A program made the position numbers and the translations under genes. The notes under the pieces are model-generated. The model was given only the letters and a program-made list of their open reading frames with translations, made no database searches and was not told the origin of the DNA. Positions 11,568 through 22,108 of a stretch of DNA of 64,000 bases are shown piece by piece. Where the stretch lies: the NCBI GenBank assembly GCA_019096065.1, contig JAGUCH010000008.1:3167001-3231000 (forward strand), written 5' to 3'. The stretch's first letter is position 1; each line of letters begins with the position of its first letter. The stretch comes from Paracyclopina nana. Its lineage: Eukaryota > Arthropoda > Copepoda > Cyclopoida > Cyclopettidae.

Positions 11568-12497
11568 TCAAAAAAAATATGGCTCATCAGGGCAGAGGTC
11601 GTTGTCAATGTCAGGCCAGACACAAGAGCCTTGGTTTGGATCGAATACCCACGTGCCACATGTGAATATCTCCACTGTGTACGAGTTATCATTTTGAATG
11701 ATGCACCTGTAGTACTTGTGGCAATCTCCAGGGAAAGGCAATTTTTGTCCATCATATTCGCAATCCGTGGCAGGTCCAGTTGTAGTAGTAGTTGTGGTGG
11801 TTGTTGTTGTTGTGGTGGTGGTAGTTGTTGTTGTGGTTGTTGTTGTTGTGGTGGTAGTTGTGGTTGTTGTTGTGGTTGTTGTTGTAGTTGTGGTTGGAGT
11901 AGTAGTAGTTGTGGTAAATGGCGTGGTAGTGTTTGGAGGCAAAGTAGGAGTGGTAGCACATGTACCAGGGGGAGCTTGGTCTTCCTTCACGCAAGCTTTT
12001 GCATTGGGATCATAAATCAAATCATATGGGAAACACTTGAAGATGCATGGCACGAGCATGTCAGGTCCATCAGGATAATAGCAATTAATGTATGCGTGGC
12101 AGTTGCCTGCAAAATCATGAGATCTCAAAATCGTGAGCTAGAAAAATAATTTATATATTATAGTATATGTATATTACATGGAACTGGATAGCGGTCAACT
12201 CCTTGAGGGCACCACGTGACTGGATCGAGTGGGTCAATGACGGGGCAATCAGCTGTGTTCATGAGATGAGCTTCGGGATTGTCTTGAACGTTGATGGCAT
12301 GGTGAGTTTCCATGATTTCATCGAATGAAGACTCGCTCGTAAGGCACCTCCATTGTTCCTGTATGTAATGGAAGGTAGGAAAGCAATGCTTTTTAATGCA
12401 TTTTTCAAGTCACCTGAAATGGTGGCCAAAAGTCATCCGCGTAACAAGCTGTCAAATAAGTTGCCAAAACGAGCAGGACTTTGGTAGGGGACGACAT
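11568..12497 (-). CDS. Secreted peritrophin-type protein with two chitin-binding domains and a Thr-rich linker
   Basis: I read three exons: 12414-12497, 12178-12358 and 11568-12106. Phases agree (0, then 1) and give 267 residues. Residues 1-20 form a signal peptide (hydrophobic VLLVLATYLTACYA). A first Cys-rich domain follows (CPVIDPL, TWCPQGVD, PCNCHAYINC, then four more Cys); it is a variant type-2 chitin-binding fold with extra cysteines. A linker of about 55 nearly uninterrupted threonines comes next and is probably O-glycosylated and mucin-like. The second domain has the usual six cysteines of a peritrophin-A domain (CEYDG, GDCHKYYRC, FTCG, GSCVWP, LC). Proteins of this design bind chitin in the gut peritrophic matrix, cuticle or tracheal lining outside the cell. 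Which of these applies cannot be told from sequence. Confidence 0.85.
11778..11925. repeat. ACN trinucleotide repeat encoding the Thr tract
   Basis: An imperfect run of GTN/GTT/GTG triplets on the plus strand encodes, on the minus strand, the long threonine linker of the chitin-binding protein. The mix of ACA, ACC and ACT codons shows selection on the amino acid as well as slippage. Length polymorphism is expected. Confidence 0.85.
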
Positions 12498-14732
12498 TTT
12501 GATCGGCCACGTCAGGGAGACCTACTGACGTATATACGTAGTATTTATCTGGAATTACGGATATTTTGATTTATGCTCACGGAGCTGAGCTGATAAAGAA
12601 AAGAATAAGCGAAAATCGGGATTGAAGGTCAGCCAATCTAAGATTGATAAGAGAGAGTATGACCGAAATCCCTAGCTCAAAGTGATTTCTCTGCGCCTCC
12701 GGAGAAAATCCTGCATATAGCGCCAATGGAAATGTTCAATTTTACATGGAAATGGCTATCTTTTGTACTTAAGAAATAATGGCGAGCAGATTTATCTCCA
12801 TTTAATGTAGTACTGCTTTTGTCCTTGCCACCATTGTCCAATATGCAGCACGCGACCTTTTACATCGATATTTGTTTTTTCCTCTTCTCACATTATAAAC
12901 TATTCAAGGCCACCACAAATCTTTAACTCTATTAACGTACTGCAACATGCCCGTATCGTATTTTCCGTGTAATAGTGGCAACTCAGAAGCATTGCCTGGC
13001 TGCAAGCAATAATTTCCTGCAAGCTTTGCTAAATGTTATTTAGGGGAGATCAATTTCATGGTAGGAAGCATCGCAAACTTAATTTGCTCTCGTGCTGAAA
13101 TGAGCTGCGATGCTTTTCATTTTATCCTTAGGCCAACCAAGATGCTACCCGGAATTAATCCTAAATTGAGTGTCGTTTGACAAAAAAGGTGAATCGAATT
13201 TGAAACGAAAATCGTCTTGGTGTTGGCGGAATTGCTCATCGAGAGAAAGCCCGCTTTTCTGCTAGGTATAACGTAAGCCTACGCGACGCTCTCTAGTTTC
13301 GTAGCGTCTTCTCGCATCCCCTCGTAGCCACAGCGATAAACTTTCCATTTCTGCCTCGATATGTGACAAGGTGAGAGGCCAAGCCCCCGACACATATCTA
13401 TCAAGATTGCTTTTGATAGTACAACTGCACACTTCTTCGTCAATCACATTGCCTGTAAGTGACACTTTTTTATCCTACTTGTAGAAACTTCCTACTTGAA
13501 AATTGAGATAGGAACGAGTACCCAATTTGGATTTTTAGGAAGGTTTCTTGAAAAAAAACCTCCTTAATTGATGCTACTTGTCGACATAAAAAACATAATT
13601 AGGCATGTTCTTAGAGGTAAATTGCCAATCGGAGTTAATTCCTGCGCGTCTTATCAGGGCCAGGTTAGTGAATGTGGCTACATCGATAAGAGTCAATTTT
13701 TATCCCTCCAAGTAATAAATTGGTAAAAAAGAAACTATATAAACTGGCCTAGATACTTTTGCAAGAGTAGCACAGGACTAGATCTCAATTAAGGCAATGA
13801 CTGACTTTATTTCAATTTAAAATACATAGGTGCTCATTTTTTTCGGCTCAGGTTGACAAAATTACCCGGTGTTAAAAAAGGCGCAAATCAATTTACCTTA
13901 GAACCGTTTAGACTAGGCAGTTCAAGCAATTTTATGGTAGATTGGGCTGATACATCTCTACTTTTTTTATACACTTCCTATTCAAATGCTACACAGCTTT
14001 TTTGAAATTGTTAATAATGGAACCAAGTAGATTTCTTCAAGGAAAACTTGCCAAAATAAATGCAATATACTTCCTAGCTCGAGCTCTTTTTTCTCTCAAC
14101 TCAAGTAGAGGCCACAAAAAGGGCTCATCAAATTTCATCTTCAAATAAAAATGAGTTTGTGTTCTTTAGTTTGAATACAATAGCATGTTAAATCTAAAAA
14201 GCACTAAGGTGCTTGAAACTGCCTTTGCAAAATTAAACTATTTATAAGAGCATTTTAAATTAATGGAACGCATGTGGTGGATTTCTGGGTTTACCTGACT
14301 CTATTAGATTACGTTGCTTGTAACATAATTTCAATGCCCTTAGGATGCTTTTACGGCAAGATCTCCGTTGCATAGGATTTTCTTAAGATAGGATTTGTAA
14401 GCATATTCAGCCAAGAGGTTATTTCTCCCACAAAATTATTCTGCTACACTCACTTACTACAAAGTAATGAAAAATTGCTTGATTTGAGTTGTTTGGACCA
14501 ATATCGAAATTCACACACAAGTACTAAGTACAAGAACTAAATCCAAAATTATTTAGAGTCACAATAGTACTTTCTTCAAAGTGTAAAGCCAATATGTATT
14601 TGGCACAAAATCAGATAGGGAATATTGCTCAACCAGCAGCAAGGTGACTAATTCATTTCTCGTCAAATCCGTGTAGCTTCCCCTATGTCCATCGACTATT
14701 GATCAAGAAGACCTTTTCAATATTTTGCGAGA
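12498..14732. other. Intergenic region between the chitin-binding gene and the dopamine receptor
   Basis: About 2.2 kb of AT-rich sequence without a supported gene. It separates two divergent genes, so it should hold both promoters: the chitin-binding gene to the left and the receptor to the right. The short open frames have no splice context or family motifs. I see no tRNA or clear repeat here. Confidence 0.5.
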
Positions 14733-17700
14733 ATGGAGCTCCAACTCTTAAAAGAACGAAGTGAACTGAACGGCAGTTATTATTCAAATCTCTCAACGCC
14801 GACCACGTGGTTGTTGGCGGGCGGAAATGTCAACAATGGAACGGAAGTCACGACGCAGCTGAATTTTTTCAGCCTGGTCACAATTTTTCTGCCACTTGCG
14901 GCGGTCATAGGAAATTGGGCTGTTATCTTGAGCGTGAAAAGGGAGAAAAGCCTGCAAACATCCACCAACTTCTTAATCGTTTCGTTGGCTGTGGCTGACC
15001 TCCTCGTGGGACTAATTGTCATGCCTTGGGGCATTTTCGCTTTAGTAAGTAGCATGTTGTCTTGCATTAAAGCCACTGAGAGTGGCACGCAATTGAACAC
15101 TTGTCAATGGGTGTTGCTATTCACGAATAGACGACAGCAAATACAAATAAACTTACATCACGCGCGTGAGTGTGAAAGCCTAAGATTCACTCTCTCACTC
15201 TTTATTAGGTTAGCAGCCAATGGACGTTACCTTACATTATATGCGACATTTACATGACCATGGATGTCATTTGTTCCACTGCCTCGATTTTCAACCTGGT
15301 GGCTATCAGCGTAGATCGGTAATTATAAAAATAGTATGTCCCAACCAGAAATTTTCCCATATTTTCTGAAAGTTATCGTGACGTGTTAGCACTCCTTCGT
15401 TTTACCCAGGTTGAGTTTATGTCGTTATGTAACATTAACTTCCATACCACCTATGTAAAAAATTGGAAAAAATCGAATGTGACAAGGAAAATGGGTATTT
15501 TCGATTTTACCTAGGTGTCAAGGCAGTTAATGTTACATAATGACTAAAACTCAATGTTGATAAAACGTATAAGTTTCACTGAGAGTTTTTTTGGCGTATG
15601 AGTGCTCAGAATTTCTGGTTGGGGTCTGTCTCAATAAAAGTAGTCATGCCATAAGCTAAACATAGTTTAAAGAGCTTTGCTGGACAGCTCACTTTTTTCG
15701 GCCATGTCAGGAATTAATGCACAAATATGCTAGTATTCTGGCTGTAAAAGTGGATATTCATTAGTCCGATTTGACTAATGCTCTTCATGGAAGCAATCTC
15801 AATATTGCGTAAAAAAGATATGTATGTAATATTGCAGATATCGTGCAATTCGCCATCCTCTGGAATATTCCCAAAATCAAGCTGCTGGAAATCATCGATT
15901 GGTTTGTGGCTACATCTTGGCTGTTTGGGGTGTTGCGGCTGCGGTTGGACTTCCAATTCTGTTCGGCCTTAATGACAGGTAAGACTTTTTCATTACAGCC
16001 TCTTTAATTGCAGCCAAGGCCTGAATGCAAAAGAGATACACACGAAAAAAGAAAGCCATCACATTTCCCATATTCTTGCAGTGGCTTTCTAAACAAATTA
16101 TTCTATGGTTCACTTTGAGCATTAGATATCCGTTTCTTACTTGTATTTTGCACATATTATACTATTTTTTCAGAGGTCCTCTAGAAAGTCATGAGGTTGT
16201 GACTTGCGAATTCCACAATCCAGACTTCATCATATGCTCATCGGTGCTGTCATTCTACATTCCGTGCATCGTCATTATCTTCATCTACTTTTCCATTTTT
16301 AAGGTAGAGTATGAATACATCGAGTTTCATAAGCTACATCTCCCCTCGCCTCGATCGCGCTTACATACTAGCATACTAATCAAAATTCTTCCTAAGATGA
16401 TCGTGGACAGGGATCGAGCCAAGAAGGCCAAATTGCACGCTTCTACTGCAGCCTCGCTGAGGCCAACTGAATCTGTACTGGAGAAGCAAGAGGTGGAGCT
16501 CTTGCTGCCGCCGAAAGAAGAAGTGACGAAAGCTATCGTGAAAACGTCAATATCAGCGAAAGGAGCAGCCGATGATGCACCAGCAAGGGACGATGACCAT
16601 CTAAAATCTCCCGTCAGAGCCTTGGCCTCGAGTCAGCCTGACATGGTGAAATTACAGGTACGTTATTATGATAGGAAGCTTGGTGTTGTCATTTCAATTG
16701 TAAGTCTGCATATGTACAATGATGATCGATATGATACAAAACGGAATTACGAGCTCGATGGGAATAAGTATGGAACTTTTAATGACGAGGAAAATTGAAG
16801 TGGCATTGCGTCAGCAGCAAGTCAAAAATTGAAGAAATTACATTGATTAGCTTTGAAAGCTTAAAACAGGGGAATTACTCATCGTACTACGATATCTATG
16901 GTGTATAATACGTAGATTGATTAGAAAACATTGACAAGATAGGCTTTTGTAGAAATGACAATCAATCTGTGTCACGCTGTTATAAAATGTCGAAAAAGGC
17001 AAGATTCATGCATATATTTATTTGATGGCTGTTGCCCGCGAATTTAGGAAATTGGATGGTTAGTTGATTTTTTCAAGATCAAAGTTCCCTAGTAGAAGTT
17101 GGAAAATGCTTGCTAGCAAAGGAAAACATGTATCCAAAAAGAGCGTTAACGAATATATGGGTAAATGCAGCGGACGATTAAACTCGAGCCACGTTGCTTT
17201 TTTATCTAAACAACTGTTCTTGGTTATAGCGTTTAATAAATTATTAATTCAGACCATAGTATTCTAAATTACCTATATATAGTATGATCATGTTGCTAAA
17301 CCGCTCTCGATAAGTCTCGGTACATGCTTAGTAGAGAAGTAATACAACCTGGTATTTTGCTTAATTTACAAGATAGTGCAGGAAAAAGCATTTGCATATT
17401 ATTTCATCATGTAGCATCGACATGTTCAGTTCGTTTGTTTGCCAGTAAATATTCATGATACACATATTATGCATAGAAACGTGGCAATAGATTACTTGAT
17501 AGGCGTTCTTGGCTGCGTTATAAGCTATTCAAGTTGGAAACTGCACTCAAGTGCAATTTACATCCAATTAGAAGGATCTAACTATTTTTAAAAGGAATGA
17601 AGAAGCATTTTCAGTTATATGAAAAGTTGACACTTGGGGATATTTCCCTCACGTGCGTACGTACATTGGAGAAGAAAGATCTAATTCACCTCCCAACTTT

Positions 17701-19567
17701 CTAGATTGAAAAGAGCAACAGCACAGCTGGAATCATGTCATTAACGAGGAGGCAGCAGGAACTTGATCCGGAATCGGGCAGAACCATTGAAAGGTGCCTT
17801 AGCCTAAAAAGTGGGTGAAATATCTCCTAAACATTTCCCATCTCACGTAGGTCAGTTTCGATGAAGTTTGCATCCCAGTGCCAAAGAGAGAGAAAATGCA
17901 GACAAGTGAAATCCGTGAGCACTCAGGTAAGCCAAAGCGTACTGCCGTTGATCAAATGCAAGCCAATTATAAATTTCACCACATGTAGTATATGCATTTC
18001 AAAAGGAAGTGCCTTTGAAAGTAGGTGAAGTGATTTATCAGTGCATTTCCTTTCTTTGTTGCTAAGGCATCAATTACTAGCTCCTTTTGTCGATCTTGCC
18101 TTTTGTCACGATATATCCTATAGTATATTAGCTGAAACTCAATTTGATCATAGAAGCAGAAGTGCCTTAAAGATGCGAAGAATTACGTACACGACGTCTC
18201 CCATTGTTGCTCTAATTAGGTTGATCTCAGAGGTGAAAGCTCAGCAACCGTTAGGAAGGGCAGGCTTTTGAGAGTTTCATTCAAGCGGCAAAATTCCTTC
18301 GAGTCCGAGTCTGGATTGACAACTCCCGACGGAGGCCAACCCCAAACTCCGGTGGAAAAATTCAAGCAGAGGATGAAGATGACTTTGCTCAGAAGCACTT
18401 CATCATTGTCAGCGAGCTTGGATAGCTCTGCTGGAAATTTGAATAGCCCTCGCTCGGGGGTGAGAGGCCTCGGATTGGCAGCATCTGCCAAGATCCTCAC
18501 CAAGGCAGCTAATTGGCGAGCCAAAAGCGTGCAAGCCAAAAACGAACGGAGGGAACGCAGAGCGACCAAAACGTTGGCCATTGTGCTCGGTGAGTTCTTT
18601 TTCGAGATCCTAATTCAATTTGCACAGAAGTTGATGGGTGCACACTCCAGTTAGTGTAAAGATCTGACAGCAGAATTTCGAGCAATTTGAATAGTTGAAA
18701 AGTAGAGGAAAAGTGGCTGGCTGCTAGTTGAAGACAGCCTAAAGTTCTAATGTGGATGAGATAATGGTACAATTTATTATTAGGTGGTTTATTTGCTTTT
18801 ATAATTCCTTTGCGGTATGACGTACGTGCAAGGCTAAAATACCGGCCGCTTTTTTAACAAGGAGGGCTGGCCTTGGAAAGAATTATTAAAGATTACAAAA
18901 TGCGTATTTGCTGCCACTTATTAGGGCTAAAACGTGATGATGCAGACTTTTTTCATTATTCCAAGTTTATGTGGACTTTTTCTATTTGCTGAGGTGGTAC
19001 TATGACATACAATAGATATCTTAAAAAGCCAGACTTTGTTTAATGAGCTGTAGAGGGGAACATATTGGTGCTCCCCAACTGGCTTATCTAACTTGGACAA
19101 ACTTGTTATAATGAGCATTGTTTTAGATGTGACATCCACGAACCATGCTCATTAATTAGAGTTGCAATAACAATCACAGTGTATCAGTGTGATCAGGGAA
19201 CTTTTTGCCATCTCGCTAATATTTACTATAGTGTTTTTGCCAGATCCTCCGAAGAGAAAGTTTTTTAATTCTAGGCTGTTTCCTCTTCTGTTGGATCCCA
19301 TTCTTCTCAGTTAACACGTTGTCAGCCATTTCAATCAAGCTGGATATGCCTGAATTGAGGCCAAGCATGAGCATGTTCCTCATCACAACTTGGCTTGGCT
19401 ACGTCAACTCGATCCTCAACCCAATCATATACACTCTGTTTAACAGAGAATTCAGGAAGGCCATTGTGAAAATATTGCACCTGAATGGCAAAAAGAACCT
19501 TGGCAGAAGAAACCTTCATAAGGACATCACTGAGGCCGCTGGTGCGGCTGCGGTGACTAATGTTTAA
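14733..19567 (+). CDS. Dop2R: Invertebrate D2-like dopamine receptor (class A GPCR)
   Basis: My model has eight exons: 14733-15044, 15209-15318, 15838-15978, 16174-16303, 16397-16657, 17705-17814, 18231-18589 and 19275-19567. Phases close to 571 residues. The receptor is expected to couple dopamine to Gi/o at the neuronal plasma membrane. The N-terminus has sites NGS, NLS and NGT. TM1 has VIGNWAVI; TM2 has SLAVADLLVG. TM3 is YMTMDVICSTASIFNLVAIS with the amine-binding Asp, followed by DRYRAIRHPL. TM5 is SSVLSFYIPCIVIIF, preceded by CEFHNPDFIIC. Loop 3 is very long. TM6 follows RRATKTLAIVL and has CFLFCWIPFF; TM7 has WLGYVNSILNPIIY and a short tail. CSTASIFNLVAIS and NPDFII are typical of arthropod Dop2R. 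Loop-3 exons are the least certain: 16304-16396 could be retained in frame, and 17851-17926 is a further possible exon. Introns are large and one holds a MITE. Confidence 0.92.
15338..15627. repeat. MITE-like element with terminal inverted repeats in Dop2R intron 2
   Basis: The ends are inverted copies (CCCAACCAGAAATT on the left; AATTTCTGGTTGGG on the right). A second inverted pair lies inside (GTTATGTAACATTAACT near 15423; AGTTAATGTTACATAATGAC near 15525). The element is about 290 bp, non-coding and AT-rich, which fits a non-autonomous miniature inverted-repeat transposon sitting entirely in an intron. No transposase is nearby. The superfamily cannot be assigned from one copy. Confidence 0.75.
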
Positions 19568-19627
19568 AAAGTTACTACTAAATGTTCCTATTAAACGTTG
19601 TACTCTTTGATGAAAGAAAGACTCGAT

Positions 19628-19633
19628 TTTATT
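19628..19633 (-). terminator. Probable menin polyadenylation signal
   Basis: The plus strand reads TTTATT, which is AATAAA on the minus strand, about 155 bp past the menin stop. It lies within 65 bp of the Dop2R stop codon on the other strand, so the 3' UTRs of the two genes probably overlap. Confidence 0.5.
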
Positions 19634-19788
19634 CAGAATCACCAGGTCGGATACAAAAAATAGGTGGCACAACAAAAAATTGCTTTTACGGCATCAAAGC
19701 AAATCCTTATATGCATATGATCAAACAAAAGATCGAAAAATACCATTCCATAAAAGTTCTTCAACATTTGATATACAAGGAAAATATC

Positions 19789-22108
19789 TTATTCTCGCCT
19801 TGACCTCTTTGGCCTTCCCCCAAATGATTCCTCGGCTCCTCCGAACTCGGATGAAGAAGCTCCAGTTTTCGAGGTTGTACCCTGTGACAATGCTGTCAAC
19901 TGCAACTGGATGGCATTCGTACTCAACTTGTCAGACAGCAAAAGATCCTTGAGGCCGATCATCTTCGCACTGTGCAGCTTCAGCCACACTTTGGACTTTT
20001 TCTCATCATTCGTGTCCTCGGAAGAGCTGTCTTTGATCGAAGACGAAGGAGAAGTTTCTAAAATTCAGAAAATGCAATTAATACAATACTTTTCCATCAG
20101 CTTGAGTAAAAAAAGGAAATGCTATTTTCTCGAGAAGAATCTCGTAAATATGGCTTGTAACCGCACATAGGAAAATGTCATAGCATGTGTTTGTAATTTC
20201 TCCGAATCCCACTGTGACATGCAAGCATACCTAGCTTGAGCCCCCAAGCACACGAAGAGTGTTGTTGTTGACGTCGTAGTTGTCGACTGTTGCTCTTAAT
20301 TGATTTCCTAGATTCGAAAGGCTGACTTGACAAGCCAAGGAGGTAGTCAACGTTGAGTACTTTGGAGTGGCATAACTCTGACAATAAGGCTATGATCGGC
20401 TCTTTGGCACACTCAGAAGATGCTGGAGAGACTAGGTTGGTTGCAATCGGTGCTTCATCACAATTACTCATGGCATCCTCGTCTTCTTCGTCATATTGGC
20501 CATTATAGTACTTCTTGTAGTAGTTGTTGTTCACCCAATACGAAGAAGCATCGGACGAGGTTTCCTCCTCGGGATTATTACCTTTTTCAGTTGCGAATTC
20601 GATGAGCCGACGAGTTTTAGCCTCGAATTTAGCGCAGGTGGATACCATTGGCTTGGCCCAACCAATGTGCATGATAGGCGTGGCCGAGCCCTCCTCCCAC
20701 GAGCAGATGCCGTCGTAAAATCGAAGGATGTTGGCGAAATTCTGAGGATCGCAAGGCACTCGGTTGTCCTCACTCTTGAGAATATGCGGGATCAGCTCGT
20801 TGGCAATTTCCATAAACTCTTTGTAGATCTCCTCGTCATCTTTGGAATAGCTGTACCTGAATTTAGAAGGAGCAATTTCAAAATTGGCCTAGCAATGATC
20901 AGATTCCACTTACAGCTTAATGACGTCAGCAGCATTAGCCCAAGTCTCGATTGCTTTGGAATAATTCTTGACTCTGTAGTAATAGCCTCCAAGGTATGTG
21001 TACGGATAGACATGGTGGTTGTCATAGACTCTGCGGTTGATTTCAATGGCCTCCTCGTACAGCTGAAGGCATGAAGGTCGACTCAGCGAGGGTGAGATTT
21101 CCTCCAGATCCGCCAAGTTGTCCAATGCCATTGGGTACTGTTTCAAGTGGCCATTGTCGTATAGAATCCACAAGAGCTCTTGCTGCAGCCCGCCAACTTC
21201 TATGGAGTCAAAGTTTGAGTTGATTGCTGGATTGATGGAAGACACGAGAGCTGCCACTTCCATATGACGGTCGCACACTACCGGTTGGCCTGAATCAAAT
21301 CAGTTGAAATGGGCAATTGTCAAATTAATAAAAGGCTTACTACGACATACCAGCTACGTAAAGCCATGCTGTTTTTGCTTTAGCAATTTCAACAGGTTGG
21401 CCGCGCTTGTCTTCGTTTCCTTTCCCATGCCACGTTACCTCAGCAGTCTCAGTACCATTTTTGCCAAAGACAACCCCTGTATGAATGGCAAATATAATCA
21501 TGATGAAAAATGACTTAATTTAATAAATAAGGAAAATATCTACAGGCATGATCCTCAGACAAGGCCAAGTGGACGCCGTGGACCCGGAGGAGTTGACAGG
21601 CTGCCACTACGGTAAAAGCCACCCCGAAGCAGTCCAATTTGTTGCCGGTCAAGTAGCAGTAGATGGACTGCAGATGAGGCCTATCTTTGTATTGGGCCTT
21701 GGACAGCGTGTTCCAGATGATGTCAGCCACATGCTTGATCAGCAAGCGCACGTCTCTCGGATCTGGATGGGTTTTCGTTGCATTGGCGAGCAGGTTGACC
21801 TCGCAGTAGCCTTTGATGACAGCCTCGAATTTCTTGTGCAGCGCCTCCACCAAGTGCCATTCCACGTTGGGCTCAATTTTCAAGTTGGCCGATGTCATGT
21901 CCTCACTTCCTCCGGGGCTGTCACAATGCTGCTCCACACTCTGCTCGAGATTGACATCACTGACCTTGGTCATGGTGTTTTCAATCATGCCAGCCACGAT
22001 GGACAGCATGACAAGGTCCGGCTCGGCCTTCTTGAGCTCGGCCGAGAACAGCTTGGCCACATCGTTCACTCGTTTGAGCGGGAAAAAGGCCGCCATGTCA
22101 CGATTCAA
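19789..22108 (-). CDS. MEN1: Menin (chromatin scaffold, MEN1 orthologue)
   Basis: I read five exons: 21544-22108, 21351-21476, 20914-21289, 20231-20856 and 19789-20057. Phases fit exactly and give 653 residues (human menin is about 610). The first Met is at 22108; a second in-frame Met at 22096 ([12 protein letters not shown]) is equally possible. Menin is a nuclear scaffold that joins MLL/COMPASS H3K4 methyltransferases and transcription factors. Conserved blocks are clear: [46 protein letters not shown] across the exon 1-2 junction, [52 protein letters not shown] and [24 protein letters not shown]. The C-terminal exon has [18 protein letters not shown] and ends KRSRRE, a likely nuclear-localisation stretch. 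An acidic, Tyr-rich insert near [16 protein letters not shown] is lineage-specific. A minus-strand AATAAA lies at 19628-19633. The gene converges with Dop2R, stops about 220 bp apart. Confidence 0.95.

Noticed and set aside
11631..12149. Plus-strand frames of 172 and 99 codons rich in Cys/Gly or poly-Val
   Set aside because: Shadow frames of the threonine-coding repeat on the opposite strand.
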